NCBI RefSeq assembly: GCF_015693305.1
Contig: NZ_CP065138.1
Coordinates: 1,364,001-1,428,000 of the forward strand
Direction: 5' to 3'
DNA: 64,000 nucleotides
DNA from: Sphingobium sp. Cam5-1
Lineage (GTDB): Bacteria > Pseudomonadota > Alphaproteobacteria > Sphingomonadales > Sphingomonadaceae
The position numbers and the translations under genes were made by a program. Below are positions 24,141 to 33,790 of this stretch, piece after piece (the first letter of the stretch is position 1; each line of letters begins with the position of its first letter). The notes beneath the pieces are model-generated. The model saw nothing but the letters and a program-made list of their open reading frames with translations, made no database searches and had not been told where the DNA came from.

Positions 24141-26209
24141 CAGGCGGCCATTCCCTCTGTCCCATGTGGCGCAAGCGGAAGGCACAGCGTGAAGCGGCTT
24201 CCCTGCCCCGGCTTGCTTTCCACCTCGATGCTTCCGTCCATTCCCTGCGCCAGCGCCCGCGCTTCGAAAGCGCCGATGCCAAAGCCCCCGGCCTTGCTGG
24301 ATGAGAATGGTTTGAACAGATCACGGCGCACATATTCGGCGGTCATGCCGCAGCCGTGATCGATCACGTCAATCGTCGAACAGCGGCTATCCCCGCCCAG
24401 CCGGATTTCGACCGGCTCACCCGCCGCGCTTGCGTCGATCGCATTTTGCAGAAGGTGGACAATGATCTGCTCGACCCTCGCCGGATCAGCCAAAGCGAGG
24501 GGAGCGTCGCCCGTCAGCCGAACCTCATGCTGGCGCGATCGGCTCCGGGCAACCTTCCCCGCAATTTCTTGCAGGGAGACCGGCTGGCGCTCGGCAGCGC
24601 GCGCCTTGTTATGCTGAGACAGGCGCGCCAGCAGATCGTTCATCTTCCCCACCGACTCCTTGAGCGTCAGCACCATGTCCGCCCGGAATTCGGGATTATC
24701 GGCATGCCGCTCCGCATTTCGGGCGAGCAAGGACAACTGACTGACCAGATTCTTGACGTCATGGATGATGAAGGCAAAGCGCCGGTTGAACTCGTCGAAG
24801 CGCTGGGCATCGTCCAACGCCTGCTGGCCCTGCGCTTCGCTCAGATAGCTCGCCGCCTGACGGCCCGCGGTGCGCAGCATGTCCAGGTCTTCCCAGTCCA
24901 GCCGCCGGTCCATCGCGGGCCGTGCCAGCAATATGGCACCAATCAGCTTGCCGAAATGGATCAGCGGGACCAACGCCCAGGCGCGGGCGTCCGCACGCAT
25001 CCATCCGGGCGCTTCACGGCCCTGACGCCGCGCAAAATCCTGGTCGATGTCGATGATCCAGCCGCTCCGTTCGACCAGCAAGGCGAAAGGCGCAGGCACC
25101 GTCGCATCATGGGCGAGATCACTATCCCAGTTCCAATGGGTTTCCAGCGCGAGGGAGCCGTCCTCCGCGCGCAGCATCAATATGGCGGCGGGGGAATCAG
25201 TGATGTCGGCCACCGCCTTCGCCACCCGTTCGCCCAGCGGGGGTGCGTCAGTGCCAGGCCTACCGATCGTCTCGCCAAAACGCATCCATTCGGTGCGATA
25301 GTCATAACGATGCTGGAAGAAATGCTTGGCGACCTGCACCTTCCAAAGCGCCCGTATCCGGGGCGAAGGCAGCAGTATCAGCGCGCTGACCGCCATGAAG
25401 AAGACACAGCCGATCTGGATGATCCGGGCATAGGGGCCAGCAAGCAGCTCGATCGCCAACCCCGCAGCTGCGATAAGGATCATGTAGAGCGTGATCGAAA
25501 CAAACGACAGCGCACGAAAGGTCAGCAATCGTGACAGTTGCACCTGCGCCGCCATGTCCCGCCGCATGCCCACCGCAATCACGGGAGCGAGCAGCGCCAT
25601 CAGGGGACCGCGAAGCGCATACAGCGCATGCGCCCGCTCGATCGCGAAATAGCCGATCACATAGAGATTGAAGTCATAGGTCCACATCGCCGCCAGCGCG
25701 CCGAGCAGCAACGCCACCCGGCCCCGCTGCTGCGGAGGCCAGCTGATGTAGAGATGGTGGACCAGCATCAACCCGCCGACCGCCGTCATCATGTGCAGGC
25801 TCAGCGACACCTGCACCAATGTGTGATGCAGGTCGCTGGCGCTGGGCAGTTGCCGCCAGATAAGGTCGGTGAAGGTCTGGAGCAGGATCAGCCCCGCCAC
25901 AGCGGCATAGACCGATCCGATCGCCACCATCGATCCTGCCCGCGCACTCGCGTCCCGGCGCAGCATCATGAACAGCAACAATAGCCACGCGGCGTTACGG
26001 ATATTCTCGCCAATGCCGGTCAGCGGCTTGTCGACCCCGCCGAAGGATACATAGAGCGACCAGCAGGATGTCAGCAGCAGCGCGACGGCCAGCATCCGCT
26101 GATCCGCCGCCTGCTCCCGGCGGCGCAGGCCGAATATCCCCACCGCCGCGAACAGCACGGCGGCCAGCGCGTGGCCCCAGTCTCCGACAAATTGCAGCAG
26201 CGCGCCCAT
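24140..26209 (-). CDS. prsK: PrsK-type membrane histidine kinase
   Basis: A 689-residue kinase of the XrtA/PEP-CTERM system. Residues 1-300 hold about eight or nine membrane helices. A GAF-like domain follows (about 315-455), then the H box IIHDVKNLVSQLSLLARNAE and an ATPase domain with N box LLQNAIDASAAG and G boxes DHGCGM and GGFGIGAFEARALA. It probably phosphorylates PrsR to control exopolysaccharide and secreted-protein genes. It starts 9 bases after the sugar transferase stop and overlaps prsR by one base. Confidence 0.9.
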   Translation of the reverse strand: MGALLQFVGDWGHALAAVLFAAVGIFGLRRREQAADQRMLAVALLLTSCWSLYVSFGGVDKPLTGIGENIRNAAWLLLLFMMLRRDASARAGSMVAIGSVYAAVAGLILLQTFTDLIWRQLPSASDLHHTLVQVSLSLHMMTAVGGLMLVHHLYISWPPQQRGRVALLLGALAAMWTYDFNLYVIGYFAIERAHALYALRGPLMALLAPVIAVGMRRDMAAQVQLSRLLTFRALSFVSITLYMILIAAAGLAIELLAGPYARIIQIGCVFFMAVSALILLPSPRIRALWKVQVAKHFFQHRYDYRTEWMRFGETIGRPGTDAPPLGERVAKAVADITDSPAAILMLRAEDGSLALETHWNWDSDLAHDATVPAPFALLVERSGWIIDIDQDFARRQGREAPGWMRADARAWALVPLIHFGKLIGAILLARPAMDRRLDWEDLDMLRTAGRQAASYLSEAQGQQALDDAQRFDEFNRRFAFIIHDVKNLVSQLSLLARNAERHADNPEFRADMVLTLKESVGKMNDLLARLSQHNKARAAERQPVSLQEIAGKVARSRSRQHEVRLTGDAPLALADPARVEQIIVHLLQNAIDASAAGEPVEIRLGGDSRCSTIDVIDHGCGMTAEYVRRDLFKPFSSSKAGGFGIGAFEARALAQGMDGSIEVESKPGQGSRFTLCLPLAPHGTEGMAA

Positions 26210-26218
26210 CGCCGCGCC

Positions 26219-27607
26219 TCAGCGCGCCCCTTCCGGCCACAGGATGACGCGCAGGGTCTGGATCAGGATCAGCAGGTCGAGGAAAGGCGTATAATTTTTG
26301 GCGTAGTAGAGATCATATTCCAGCTTGTTCCGGCTGTCCTCGATCGATGCGCCATAGGGATAATTGATCTGCGCCCAGCCGGTGATGCCCGGTTTCACCA
26401 TGTGCCGCTCGGCATAATAGCGCAGATGCTGCTCCAGATCCTCGACGAACTGGCGTCGCTCCGGACGGGGGCCGACGAAGCTCATCTCGCCCTTCAACAC
26501 CGTCCATGTCTGCGGCAGCTCGTCGATGCGCAGCTTGCGGAGCCAGTAGCCGAGCCGGGTGATCCGGGGATCATCCTTTTCCGCCCAGACCGCCTGCCCG
26601 CTGACCTCGGCATCCTGCCGCATGGTGCGCAGCTTCACGATCCAGAATTCCTCGCCGAAAAGGCCGACGCGCTGCTGGCGGTAGAAAGCAGGTCCCTTGC
26701 TGTCGAGCTTCACCAGGACCGCCGCGATCAGGATGATGGGGCCGGTCAGCAGCAGAAGGATGGAACTGGCGATGACGTCGAAGAGCCGCTTGGCGATGCT
26801 GGACAGGCGGCGGCCTGCCGAGAAGCCGTCCGAAAAGATCAGCCAACTGGGATTTACGCTGTCGAGATCGACCCGGCCCGTCTCCCGTTCGAGGAAGGTC
26901 GATATCTCGTTCACATGGACGCCGGTCGTCTTGATACGCAGCAGGTCCGACAGGGGCAGCGCGTTACGCCGCTCCTCCAGCGCCAGCACCACCTCGCTGG
27001 CGGCCAGCCGGACCACGAAATCAGCCAGATTATAGATAGCGCTACGGTTGATCGCTTCGGGGATCACCTGCGGCCCGTCATTCATCGCGATATAGCCGAC
27101 GATCAGGAATCCTGCCCCCTTGCGCTGTTCCAGTTCGCGGATGCGGTTGGCGCGATTGCCCGCGCCCAGCACGACCAGCCGACGCTTGAACGCTTCACCG
27201 CCGAGCATCGACCCCAACAGCAGCCGCACCGCCAGCAAGAGAGCGATAGCAAGCGCCATGGCATAAAGAGAATTGGACCGCCAAAGCGTCAGGTCTGGCA
27301 GCACGAAATGCATGACCGACAGGAATATGACGCCCAGCGAAATGGCCACGAGCAGCCGCGCGAAGGCGAAACGGATCGATTGGAGCGCTTCGGTGCCATA
27401 GACGCCCACCGCGATCATGGCGGTCTGGATCGACAGCGCAAAGCTGACCAGCGGCGCGGCGCGCGTCGTGATCTGATCGACATCCATGCCGATCTGCCTA
27501 GCCCTCAATATCCATCCGACTTCGGCAGCGCCCAGCAGCAGCAGCAGATCAAGCAGTCCCAGCAGCAGCACGGCATGCGGCACATAATGTTTGAAAAGCC
27601 TGATCAT
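26219..27607 (-). CDS. TIGR03013-type sugar transferase (XrtA/PEP-CTERM system)
   Basis: A 462-residue initiating sugar-phosphate transferase. The N-terminal half has about five helices plus a CoA-binding-like fold (VVLGAGNRANRIRELEQR). A membrane helix (about 273-295) leads into the bacterial transferase domain: VKLDSKGPAFYRQQRVGLFG, FWIVKLRTMRQDAE, RKLRIDELPQTW and FVGPRPERRQF. It transfers a sugar phosphate to undecaprenyl phosphate to start polysaccharide synthesis. It heads the operon with prsK and prsR; no exosortase gene lies in the window. Confidence 0.9.
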   Translation of the reverse strand: MIRLFKHYVPHAVLLLGLLDLLLLLGAAEVGWILRARQIGMDVDQITTRAAPLVSFALSIQTAMIAVGVYGTEALQSIRFAFARLLVAISLGVIFLSVMHFVLPDLTLWRSNSLYAMALAIALLLAVRLLLGSMLGGEAFKRRLVVLGAGNRANRIRELEQRKGAGFLIVGYIAMNDGPQVIPEAINRSAIYNLADFVVRLAASEVVLALEERRNALPLSDLLRIKTTGVHVNEISTFLERETGRVDLDSVNPSWLIFSDGFSAGRRLSSIAKRLFDVIASSILLLLTGPIILIAAVLVKLDSKGPAFYRQQRVGLFGEEFWIVKLRTMRQDAEVSGQAVWAEKDDPRITRLGYWLRKLRIDELPQTWTVLKGEMSFVGPRPERRQFVEDLEQHLRYYAERHMVKPGITGWAQINYPYGASIEDSRNKLEYDLYYAKNYTPFLDLLILIQTLRVILWPEGAR

Positions 27608-27784
27608 CAGTCGCGCGCATTCCCGGCGCTGCCGTTGGCAAAGGCAGCCTTGTTGGCATCGGAATCGCTTACAATGACTGTAAGGAAATCCGACAATGCG
27701 CTGACTGTGGAAGAAATTCCCAAAGATTTTCTGAAGATGGCCTGCGCCGCCGCTTGTTCCGCTACCGGCGCGTCTACCCGCAGG

Positions 27785-28054
27785 TCAGTTCCGGTTATTC
27801 AGCCGTGCCGCCTCATTTTGAGCAGCATCGCCAATAACATGCGCTGCGCTATCGGGTGAATCGGCCGCTTCGATCAGCGTGTCGCCCACTCGATTTTCGC
27901 GTTCCTTGGTCAGGTAGAAGAAGCCGATAGCCAGGATCAGGGCAATCGCAACGATTGCGAAAATCACGGTACTACCGCGAGACCGCTGGGTTTCGATCAT
28001 CTGGTCCCGCTGTTCCCGGTCCAGAGGAGGGTCTCTCCTTCCACCCTCAACCAT
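27785..28054 (-). CDS. Single-helix membrane protein downstream of ecfG, unknown
   Basis: An 89-residue protein with a charged N terminus (residues 1-28), one membrane helix (TVIFAIVAIALILAIGFFYL) and a polar Asp/Ala/Asn-rich tail. I do not recognise a family. GGAGAAGG lies just before the ATG at 28054, and the gene is 51 bases after the ecfG stop on the same strand, so it probably belongs to the EcfG-driven transcript. The end of the frame is close to an AT-richer gap before the sugar transferase gene. Confidence 0.65.
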   Translation of the reverse strand: MVEGGRRDPPLDREQRDQMIETQRSRGSTVIFAIVAIALILAIGFFYLTKERENRVGDTLIEAADSPDSAAHVIGDAAQNEAARLNNRN

Positions 28055-28105
28055 AGTCCTTCTCCCATCCCCCTTCCCATCCGGGAAGGTCGGCAGGAAC
28101 CGGCC

Positions 28106-28774
28106 TTACACGTCATCGGCATCCAGGTCGGGACTCTGCCTTGTCTCACGCCCCCGACTGAGGCGATCGACATCGTCCATGATCTCGTCCAGCACGGCTG
28201 TGTCTCTGGTCTCCTGCGTCCGCCGCGACGGCAAATCGCCGCTTTCGAGAATTTGTTCCAGCGCGGCGCGTCCACGCGCCACCCGGCTCTTGATCGTTCC
28301 AACCGCGACGCCGCAGATTTCGGCGGCCTCTTCATAGGCAAAGCCGCCCGCGCCGACGAGGATGAGCGCCTCTCGCTGCGGCTGGGGCAATTGCAACAGG
28401 GCACGCTGCATGTCGGAAAGCTCGACATGCTTGTCCTGCCCAGCAGGCGCCGCAAGCAGGCGATCCGCCGTCAGGTCATCCCAGTCGCCACGAAAGCGCG
28501 AACGCCGCATCTGCGACAGATAATGGTTGCGCAAAATGATGAACGTCCAGGCGCGCATGTTGGTGCCCGCCTGGAAACGGACACGCGCCGCCCATGCCTT
28601 CAAAAGCGTTTCCTGAACGAGGTCATCGGCAACATCGCGATTCCCCGAAAGGGACCGGCCAAACGCGCGCAAGTGCGGGATCACCGCAGCCAGTTCACGC
28701 TTGAAATCCGAATCCGAGAGCGACTGCCGCTCTTCTTCCTGGTGCTCCGCCTCCTGGCCAAGCCCTTCGCTCAT
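28106..28774 (-). CDS. ecfG: General stress response ECF sigma factor EcfG
   Basis: A 222-residue ECF15 sigma factor. Region 2 is about residues 35-95 (DDLVQETLLKAWAARVRFQ, MRAWTFIILRNHYLSQMRR). Region 4 is about 125-180 (LPQPQREALILVGAGGFAYE, then GVAVGTIKSRVARGRAALE). In the free state it is bound by NepR; phosphorylated PhyR takes NepR away. AGAGGG stands 8 bases before the ATG at 28774, which is chosen over a start 20 codons upstream. The long acidic tail after residue 185 is atypical of minimal ECF factors but usual in this group. Confidence 0.95.
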   Translation of the reverse strand: MSEGLGQEAEHQEEERQSLSDSDFKRELAAVIPHLRAFGRSLSGNRDVADDLVQETLLKAWAARVRFQAGTNMRAWTFIILRNHYLSQMRRSRFRGDWDDLTADRLLAAPAGQDKHVELSDMQRALLQLPQPQREALILVGAGGFAYEEAAEICGVAVGTIKSRVARGRAALEQILESGDLPSRRTQETRDTAVLDEIMDDVDRLSRGRETRQSPDLDADDV

Positions 28775-28881
28775 GGGAACAACCCTCTTACTGGCTGTCG
28801 CCCTCGCCTCATGAACCGAAGCCGTCAAAGCCATATGTGCGTCCGCATCCTATACCCATTGTTCCACGGAACCAATGTTGT

Positions 28882-29022
28882 TTACCCGTAATAGCTCCAC
28901 AGCACGATCAGCATGCCAATAATTACCAGAGGCAGCGAAATGCCGAGAATGTAACGGACTATGTGTGGCGTCGATCCTGACCTGGCGTCTTCGGCAGCAA
29001 CGTGCTTTTCCTCTTCCGCCAT
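28882..29022 (-). CDS. 46-residue membrane protein in the stress locus, unknown
   Basis: A short frame with strong coding signs: GGGAGG 6 bases before the ATG at 29022, a charged N-terminal half (MAEEEKHVAAEDARSGSTPH) and one hydrophobic helix (YILGISLPLVIIGMLIVLW) ending SYYG. It lies between phyR and ecfG, with a near-consensus EcfG promoter 30 bases upstream, so it should be the first gene of the ecfG transcript. No family recognised. It could be a stress-induced membrane peptide or affect a membrane kinase of the pathway; both are guesses. Confidence 0.7.
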   Translation of the reverse strand: MAEEEKHVAAEDARSGSTPHIVRYILGISLPLVIIGMLIVLWSYYG

Positions 29023-29051
29023 AATTCACCTCCCGATCGTTACGCATGAAT

Positions 29052-29076
29052 AACGCGGGGGAATGAGCCGGGTTCC
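29052..29076 (-). promoter_or_regulatory. EcfG-type promoter for the small membrane gene and ecfG
   Basis: On the minus strand GGAACC (29076-29071) and CGTT (29055-29052) are separated so that GGAAC-N16-CGTT results, matching the EcfG consensus exactly. The expected start site is about 20 bases before the ATG at 29022. It implies positive feedback on ecfG. Confidence 0.75.
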
Positions 29077-29117
29077 GCCACTCATTCAGTCTTTTATGGC
29101 ACGACGGCTTTGCCCAA

Positions 29118-29912
29118 TCATACCGGGGCAGTGGCCTCGTCAAAGAACAGGGCTTGAGAAATGGCCGCTTTGACGGTCGAACGCTGGAACGGCTTGGTGA
29201 TGAGGAAGGTCGGTTCGGGTCGTTCGCCCGTCAGCAGACGCTCCGGGAAAGCGGTGATGAAAATGACCGGCACGGAGAACTCCGCCAATATGTCCTTCAC
29301 CGCATCAATGCCGCTGGAATCGTCCGCCAGCTGAATGTCGGCCAGCACCAGCCCCGGCCGCTCCGCCATCGCTTCGCGCACCGCATCTTCGCGGGTTACG
29401 GCAATCGCCGTCACTTCATGACCAAGGTCGCGGACGATCGTTTCGATGTCCATGGCGATGATCGGCTCGTCCTCGATGATCAGGACCTTGGCGCGCGTCT
29501 GCGCCTCAATCTCGCCAAGCGCTTCTTCCACCAGAGCTTCGACATCGGCGGGGTCCAGACCGATCAGATAGCCGACGTCATCGACCGTGAAACCTTCCAG
29601 TGCCGTCAGCAGCAACGCCTGTCGGGGGAGCGGTGTCAGCCGCGCGAGGCGCGCCTGCGCGACCGCTTCCTGCCCGTCATTGCCCGTGAGGACCGGACCA
29701 TCCTCCAGATGGGATGACGACCAGATCGCGTGGAAAGTCCGGTAAAGGCCAAGCCGCGGATCGACATCGGCCGGAAATTCTTCGGGCGCCGCGACGATCG
29801 CTTCCAGCGTCGCACGCACATAGGCGTCACCATGACCCTGGCTGCCCGTCAGGGCGCGGGCATAGCGGCGCAAGAAAGGAAGATGGGGGTGCAGTTGCTG
29901 TCCAAGCGACAT
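29118..29912 (-). CDS. phyR: Anti-anti-sigma response regulator PhyR
   Basis: A 264-residue regulator with a sigma-factor-like N-terminal domain (residues 1-125; LPFLRRYARALTGSQGHGDA, LTPLPRQALLLTALEGFTVD) that mimics EcfG and binds NepR, and a C-terminal receiver (IIEDEP, phosphoacceptor Asp192 in VLADIQLADD, PhyR signature FITAFPERLLTGERPEPTF, Lys in ITKPF). Phosphorylation exposes the mimic domain. Start: MSLGQQLHPHLPFLRR at 29912 matches the family; the upstream open frame lacks similarity. It is divergent from nepR; I see no EcfG promoter on its own side. Confidence 0.96.
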   Translation of the reverse strand: MSLGQQLHPHLPFLRRYARALTGSQGHGDAYVRATLEAIVAAPEEFPADVDPRLGLYRTFHAIWSSSHLEDGPVLTGNDGQEAVAQARLARLTPLPRQALLLTALEGFTVDDVGYLIGLDPADVEALVEEALGEIEAQTRAKVLIIEDEPIIAMDIETIVRDLGHEVTAIAVTREDAVREAMAERPGLVLADIQLADDSSGIDAVKDILAEFSVPVIFITAFPERLLTGERPEPTFLITKPFQRSTVKAAISQALFFDEATAPV

Positions 29913-30053
29913 CTGTAAATCTTCTCCCAGCCCATAGGGCGCATTGCTACTAAACACTCGCTGCGCGAAAGGATGGATTGCCGATGCCGATGTGGCAAGC
30001 CCCCGCCCCTCTCGGTCGCCTTTCACAAGGCCACAAAAAATGCTTCGAAGTGC

Positions 30054-30078
30054 GGAACCAACGACGAAAAGATTTGTT
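30054..30078 (+). promoter_or_regulatory. EcfG-type promoter for nepR
   Basis: GGAACC (30054-30059) and TGTT (30075-30078) give GGAAC-N16-TGTT, the EcfG pattern with T for C at one position. It lies about 130 bases before the nepR start, so the message would carry a leader of roughly 125 bases. Confidence 0.65.
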
Positions 30079-30209
30079 TCACTGCCGTTCGGTTTTTTAA
30101 CTGAAATCTGGATTTTGATGTAAAGGTCCGCTGGCGGTCAATTGACGTCTTGCGGGAAAGCCGCAAAAGAAATGCCGATTGACATGTTAGCGTTGCAGAG
30201 GGGCGTATT

Positions 30210-30434
30210 TTGGTTGCTTCAACGACGGAACGGGATGTGAAGGGAGGGGACAAGAAAGATGTCGGCGCCAACACCCCGGATTCGGGCGTGACTGGCAGCG
30301 CCCCCCGAAAACGGCGATCCTCCCCGGCCAAGGGTGAAGGACAAGTCGCCAACGCGCTGCGCTCCGTCTATCAGCGTGCGGTGGATGAAGACATTCCCTC
30401 CGAAATGCTCGACCTACTGCGGAAGCTGGACTAA
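30210..30434 (+). CDS. nepR: Anti-sigma factor NepR
   Basis: A 74-residue protein with a disordered basic N-terminal half and the conserved NepR helical core near the C terminus: VANALRSVYQRAVDEDIPSE followed by MLDLLRKLD. It holds EcfG inactive until phospho-PhyR binds it. There is no in-frame ATG before the core; the stop at 30180-30182 bounds the frame. TTG at 30210 is preceded by GAGGGG with a 6-base spacer, so TTG is the likely start. A GTG nine codons on is the alternative. Confidence 0.88.
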   Translation: MVASTTERDVKGGDKKDVGANTPDSGVTGSAPRKRRSSPAKGEGQVANALRSVYQRAVDEDIPSEMLDLLRKLD

Positions 30435-30626
30435 GCGTCGGTTAAAGGATCGACGTCATTGAGGCGTCCCGGACGGAGGGCAGGCTGGTGCTTTTCGAAA
30501 ATGGAATATGCGCGGGTCGATCCCCTGCTTGGGCGGTGCGCGCTTGCGTGCGCCAGGCCTTTCCAGTCGACACGCTCCTGATTATCGCATGAACGGGGAC
30601 GGCCAGTCCCAGCCAGTTGATTGCTC

Positions 30627-32177
30627 ATGCGTAACCTGAACAGCCTGATCCAATCGACCGGCGTCAAGATGTTCCTCATCCTGACGCTCGCCCTGCTACC
30701 GCTGGGCCTTATCGCCCTTGTCGCGTCATTGCAGGCCATCCGGACGTCAGACCTGGAAAAAGAAGCGCTGCTTCGGGTGTCCGTGACACAGAGCGCTCGC
30801 AAGTTGACCGAAGACCTTGCTTCGGATCGAACGGCGTTGATGCTTACCGCCAACGCGCTGTCTACCGGCAGCGAGGGGCCGGAAATGTGCCAGCGGCTGT
30901 CGCTCTTCCTGACGTCCCACGACCGGGAAGGCGGCCGCTATTATATCTACGATCGAAAGGGGCGCCGCATCTGCGGATCGTCCCAGCCAGAACCGCTCGG
31001 CCTGACCAAGACGGCACGTTTTCACACCGCCCCGGCGCTGCTGCTGCCAGCATCGGGCTATCTCGTCAGCCGCGTGGTCAGCGACAACCGGCAGGTGGCG
31101 GCAATCGCCTATTATTCGCGCTCCTATCTGGAAACGATCGCCAGCCCGACCACCGCGCTCCAGAACCGGCAGTTAAGCTTGCAGCAGGGCGATCAGCTTC
31201 TGGTGGTCAGTCGTCCAACAGGCAATCTGCGGGGCAAAAGCACCAGCCTGTCCGCGCGGCTTGATCCACCGGACATTCTGCTCACCATGACCTTGCGCGA
31301 TCCGCCGGTCACACTTGCGCGCATGCTCTCGCTGTTCCTGCCCCTGGTGATGTGGTTCGCGGCGGCGGCGATCGGCTGGTTCGTGGTCAATCGGCTGCTT
31401 ATCCGCCCGCTCGTGTTGCTGCGCCGCACCGTGGCCGCCTATCATCCCGGCGAAGTGCTGGAGCCTATGCGCCGCATACGCACCCCCGCGCAGGAAATAG
31501 TGGCGCTGGGCGAAACCTTCCGGGAAATCAGCGAGGATGTCGCAACGCATGAGGCCGAGATGGCCGAGGGACTGGAGACCCAGCGCAAATTGACGCGGGA
31601 GGTGCATCATCGCGTCAAGAACAACCTCCAGATCATCGCCAGCCTCATCAGCCTGCATGCCCGCGCCGCGCACGAGCCTGAAGCCGTGGAGGCCTATGCC
31701 TCCATCCAGCGCCGCGTCGATGCATTGTCGGTCGTCCATCGCAACCATTATGCGGAATTGGAGGAGCATCGCGGCGTTGGCGTGCGGTCACTGGTCAGCG
31801 AATTGTCTGCCAGCCTGCGCGGCACTGCTCCAGCTGAAGCGCGGCGGTTCGGCATCCAGATCGACAGCGACAATCTGCACATCAGTCAGGACGTCGCCGT
31901 GCCTATCGCCTTCCTGCTGACCGAACTGGTGGAACTGGCGATGCTATCCGATCCCAGGACAGGCATGCGCATAACGGTGCAGCTTGAACCCGGACGGGAA
32001 GACCGCGCGATCCTTCACATCAGTTCCCCGGCCTTGCGTGCTTCGGATGCCATGGGCGAGCGGATCGAGGAACGTTATGGCCGGGTACTGACGGGCCTTT
32101 CCCGCCAGCTCCGTGCTCCACTGGATCATGATCCGGTCGCTGGCGACTATGCCATCGCCATCACCGTCATTCCCTGA
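30627..32177 (+). CDS. PhyP-like HisKA_2 sensor protein with degenerate ATPase domain
   Basis: A 516-residue membrane protein: helix 1 (about 15-38), periplasmic sensor (about 40-230), helix 2 (about 233-257), a HAMP-like region, the dimerisation domain with TREVHHRVKNNLQIIASLI (His near 327), and an ATPase-like domain. The position of the N box reads FLLTELVELAMLSD with no Asn, and no DxGxG motif is visible, so autokinase activity is doubtful. Position next to nepR/phyR and these defects match Sphingomonas PhyP, the PhyR phosphatase. ATG at 30627 (MRNLNSL) is preferred to TTG at 30621. Confidence 0.85.
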   Translation: MRNLNSLIQSTGVKMFLILTLALLPLGLIALVASLQAIRTSDLEKEALLRVSVTQSARKLTEDLASDRTALMLTANALSTGSEGPEMCQRLSLFLTSHDREGGRYYIYDRKGRRICGSSQPEPLGLTKTARFHTAPALLLPASGYLVSRVVSDNRQVAAIAYYSRSYLETIASPTTALQNRQLSLQQGDQLLVVSRPTGNLRGKSTSLSARLDPPDILLTMTLRDPPVTLARMLSLFLPLVMWFAAAAIGWFVVNRLLIRPLVLLRRTVAAYHPGEVLEPMRRIRTPAQEIVALGETFREISEDVATHEAEMAEGLETQRKLTREVHHRVKNNLQIIASLISLHARAAHEPEAVEAYASIQRRVDALSVVHRNHYAELEEHRGVGVRSLVSELSASLRGTAPAEARRFGIQIDSDNLHISQDVAVPIAFLLTELVELAMLSDPRTGMRITVQLEPGREDRAILHISSPALRASDAMGERIEERYGRVLTGLSRQLRAPLDHDPVAGDYAIAITVIP

Positions 32178-32180
32178 TTA

Positions 32181-33362
<1,182 letters not shown>

Positions 33363-33372
33363 TTATGCGGGA

Positions 33373-33564
33373 TCAACCAGCCTTGCGCAGGCCGTCGAAC
33401 GCCACGATCGCATCGATGTCGAAACCCTCTACACGGCGGTAATTGCCGATGAAGCACAGGCAATCAGCCGCCAGGTTAAGGGTCCAGTTCGTCCCCTCTT
33501 CATCATGAAGCAGGAGCGTCACTATCTGCGGATCGGTGCGATGTCTGTCCATGCACCATTTCAT
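33373..33564 (-). CDS. Hypothetical 63-residue protein
   Basis: A small, mixed alpha/beta protein (TDPQIVTLLLHDEEGTNWTL, then NLAADCLCFIGNYRRVEGFD) with no recognised family. The body looks like coding sequence in composition, but neither ATG (33564 or 33552) has a Shine-Dalgarno. It is divergent from rpfF across a TTAA-rich region, so a CtrA-type site could affect it too. Confidence 0.5.
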   Translation of the reverse strand: MKWCMDRHRTDPQIVTLLLHDEEGTNWTLNLAADCLCFIGNYRRVEGFDIDAIVAFDGLRKAG

Positions 33565-33632
33565 AATTAATAAAGGTTAACAAAGCCCTGAGACGATCTT
33601 CATCCGCGAATTGGTTAACGGCGTTTGTTGCA

Positions 33633-33651
33633 TTAATACAACGTTAACCAT
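33633..33651 (+). promoter_or_regulatory. CtrA box upstream of rpfF
   Basis: TTAA (33633-33636), seven bases, then TTAACCAT (33644-33651): the full TTAA-N7-TTAA CtrA consensus plus the extended half-site TTAACCAT. Further TTAA blocks occur at 33567, 33577, 33615 and 33704, giving a cluster in the 226-base gap between the small hypothetical gene and rpfF. CtrA is the cell-cycle/motility regulator of alphaproteobacteria; whether it activates or represses here cannot be told. Confidence 0.6.
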
Positions 33652-33790
33652 AGTGATCGCGTCATTTCTGCTACTTAGAGGCAACAGTCGGCGATAAAAA
33701 GGGTTAATGACGCACTCTTCCGGTTCGCGGTGGTTGCATAGGTCTGACAATATTGTTTTCCTCAGCATATATCGAAATGCGGGGGCACAG

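Noticed and set aside
27675-27859. 61-residue plus-strand frame beginning MTVRKSDNAL
   Set aside because: Overlaps the better-supported minus gene, no Shine-Dalgarno, no similarity.
28861-28873. GTTCC-AC-GGAAC palindrome as a further EcfG promoter
   Set aside because: No GTT at 16-17 bases on either strand.
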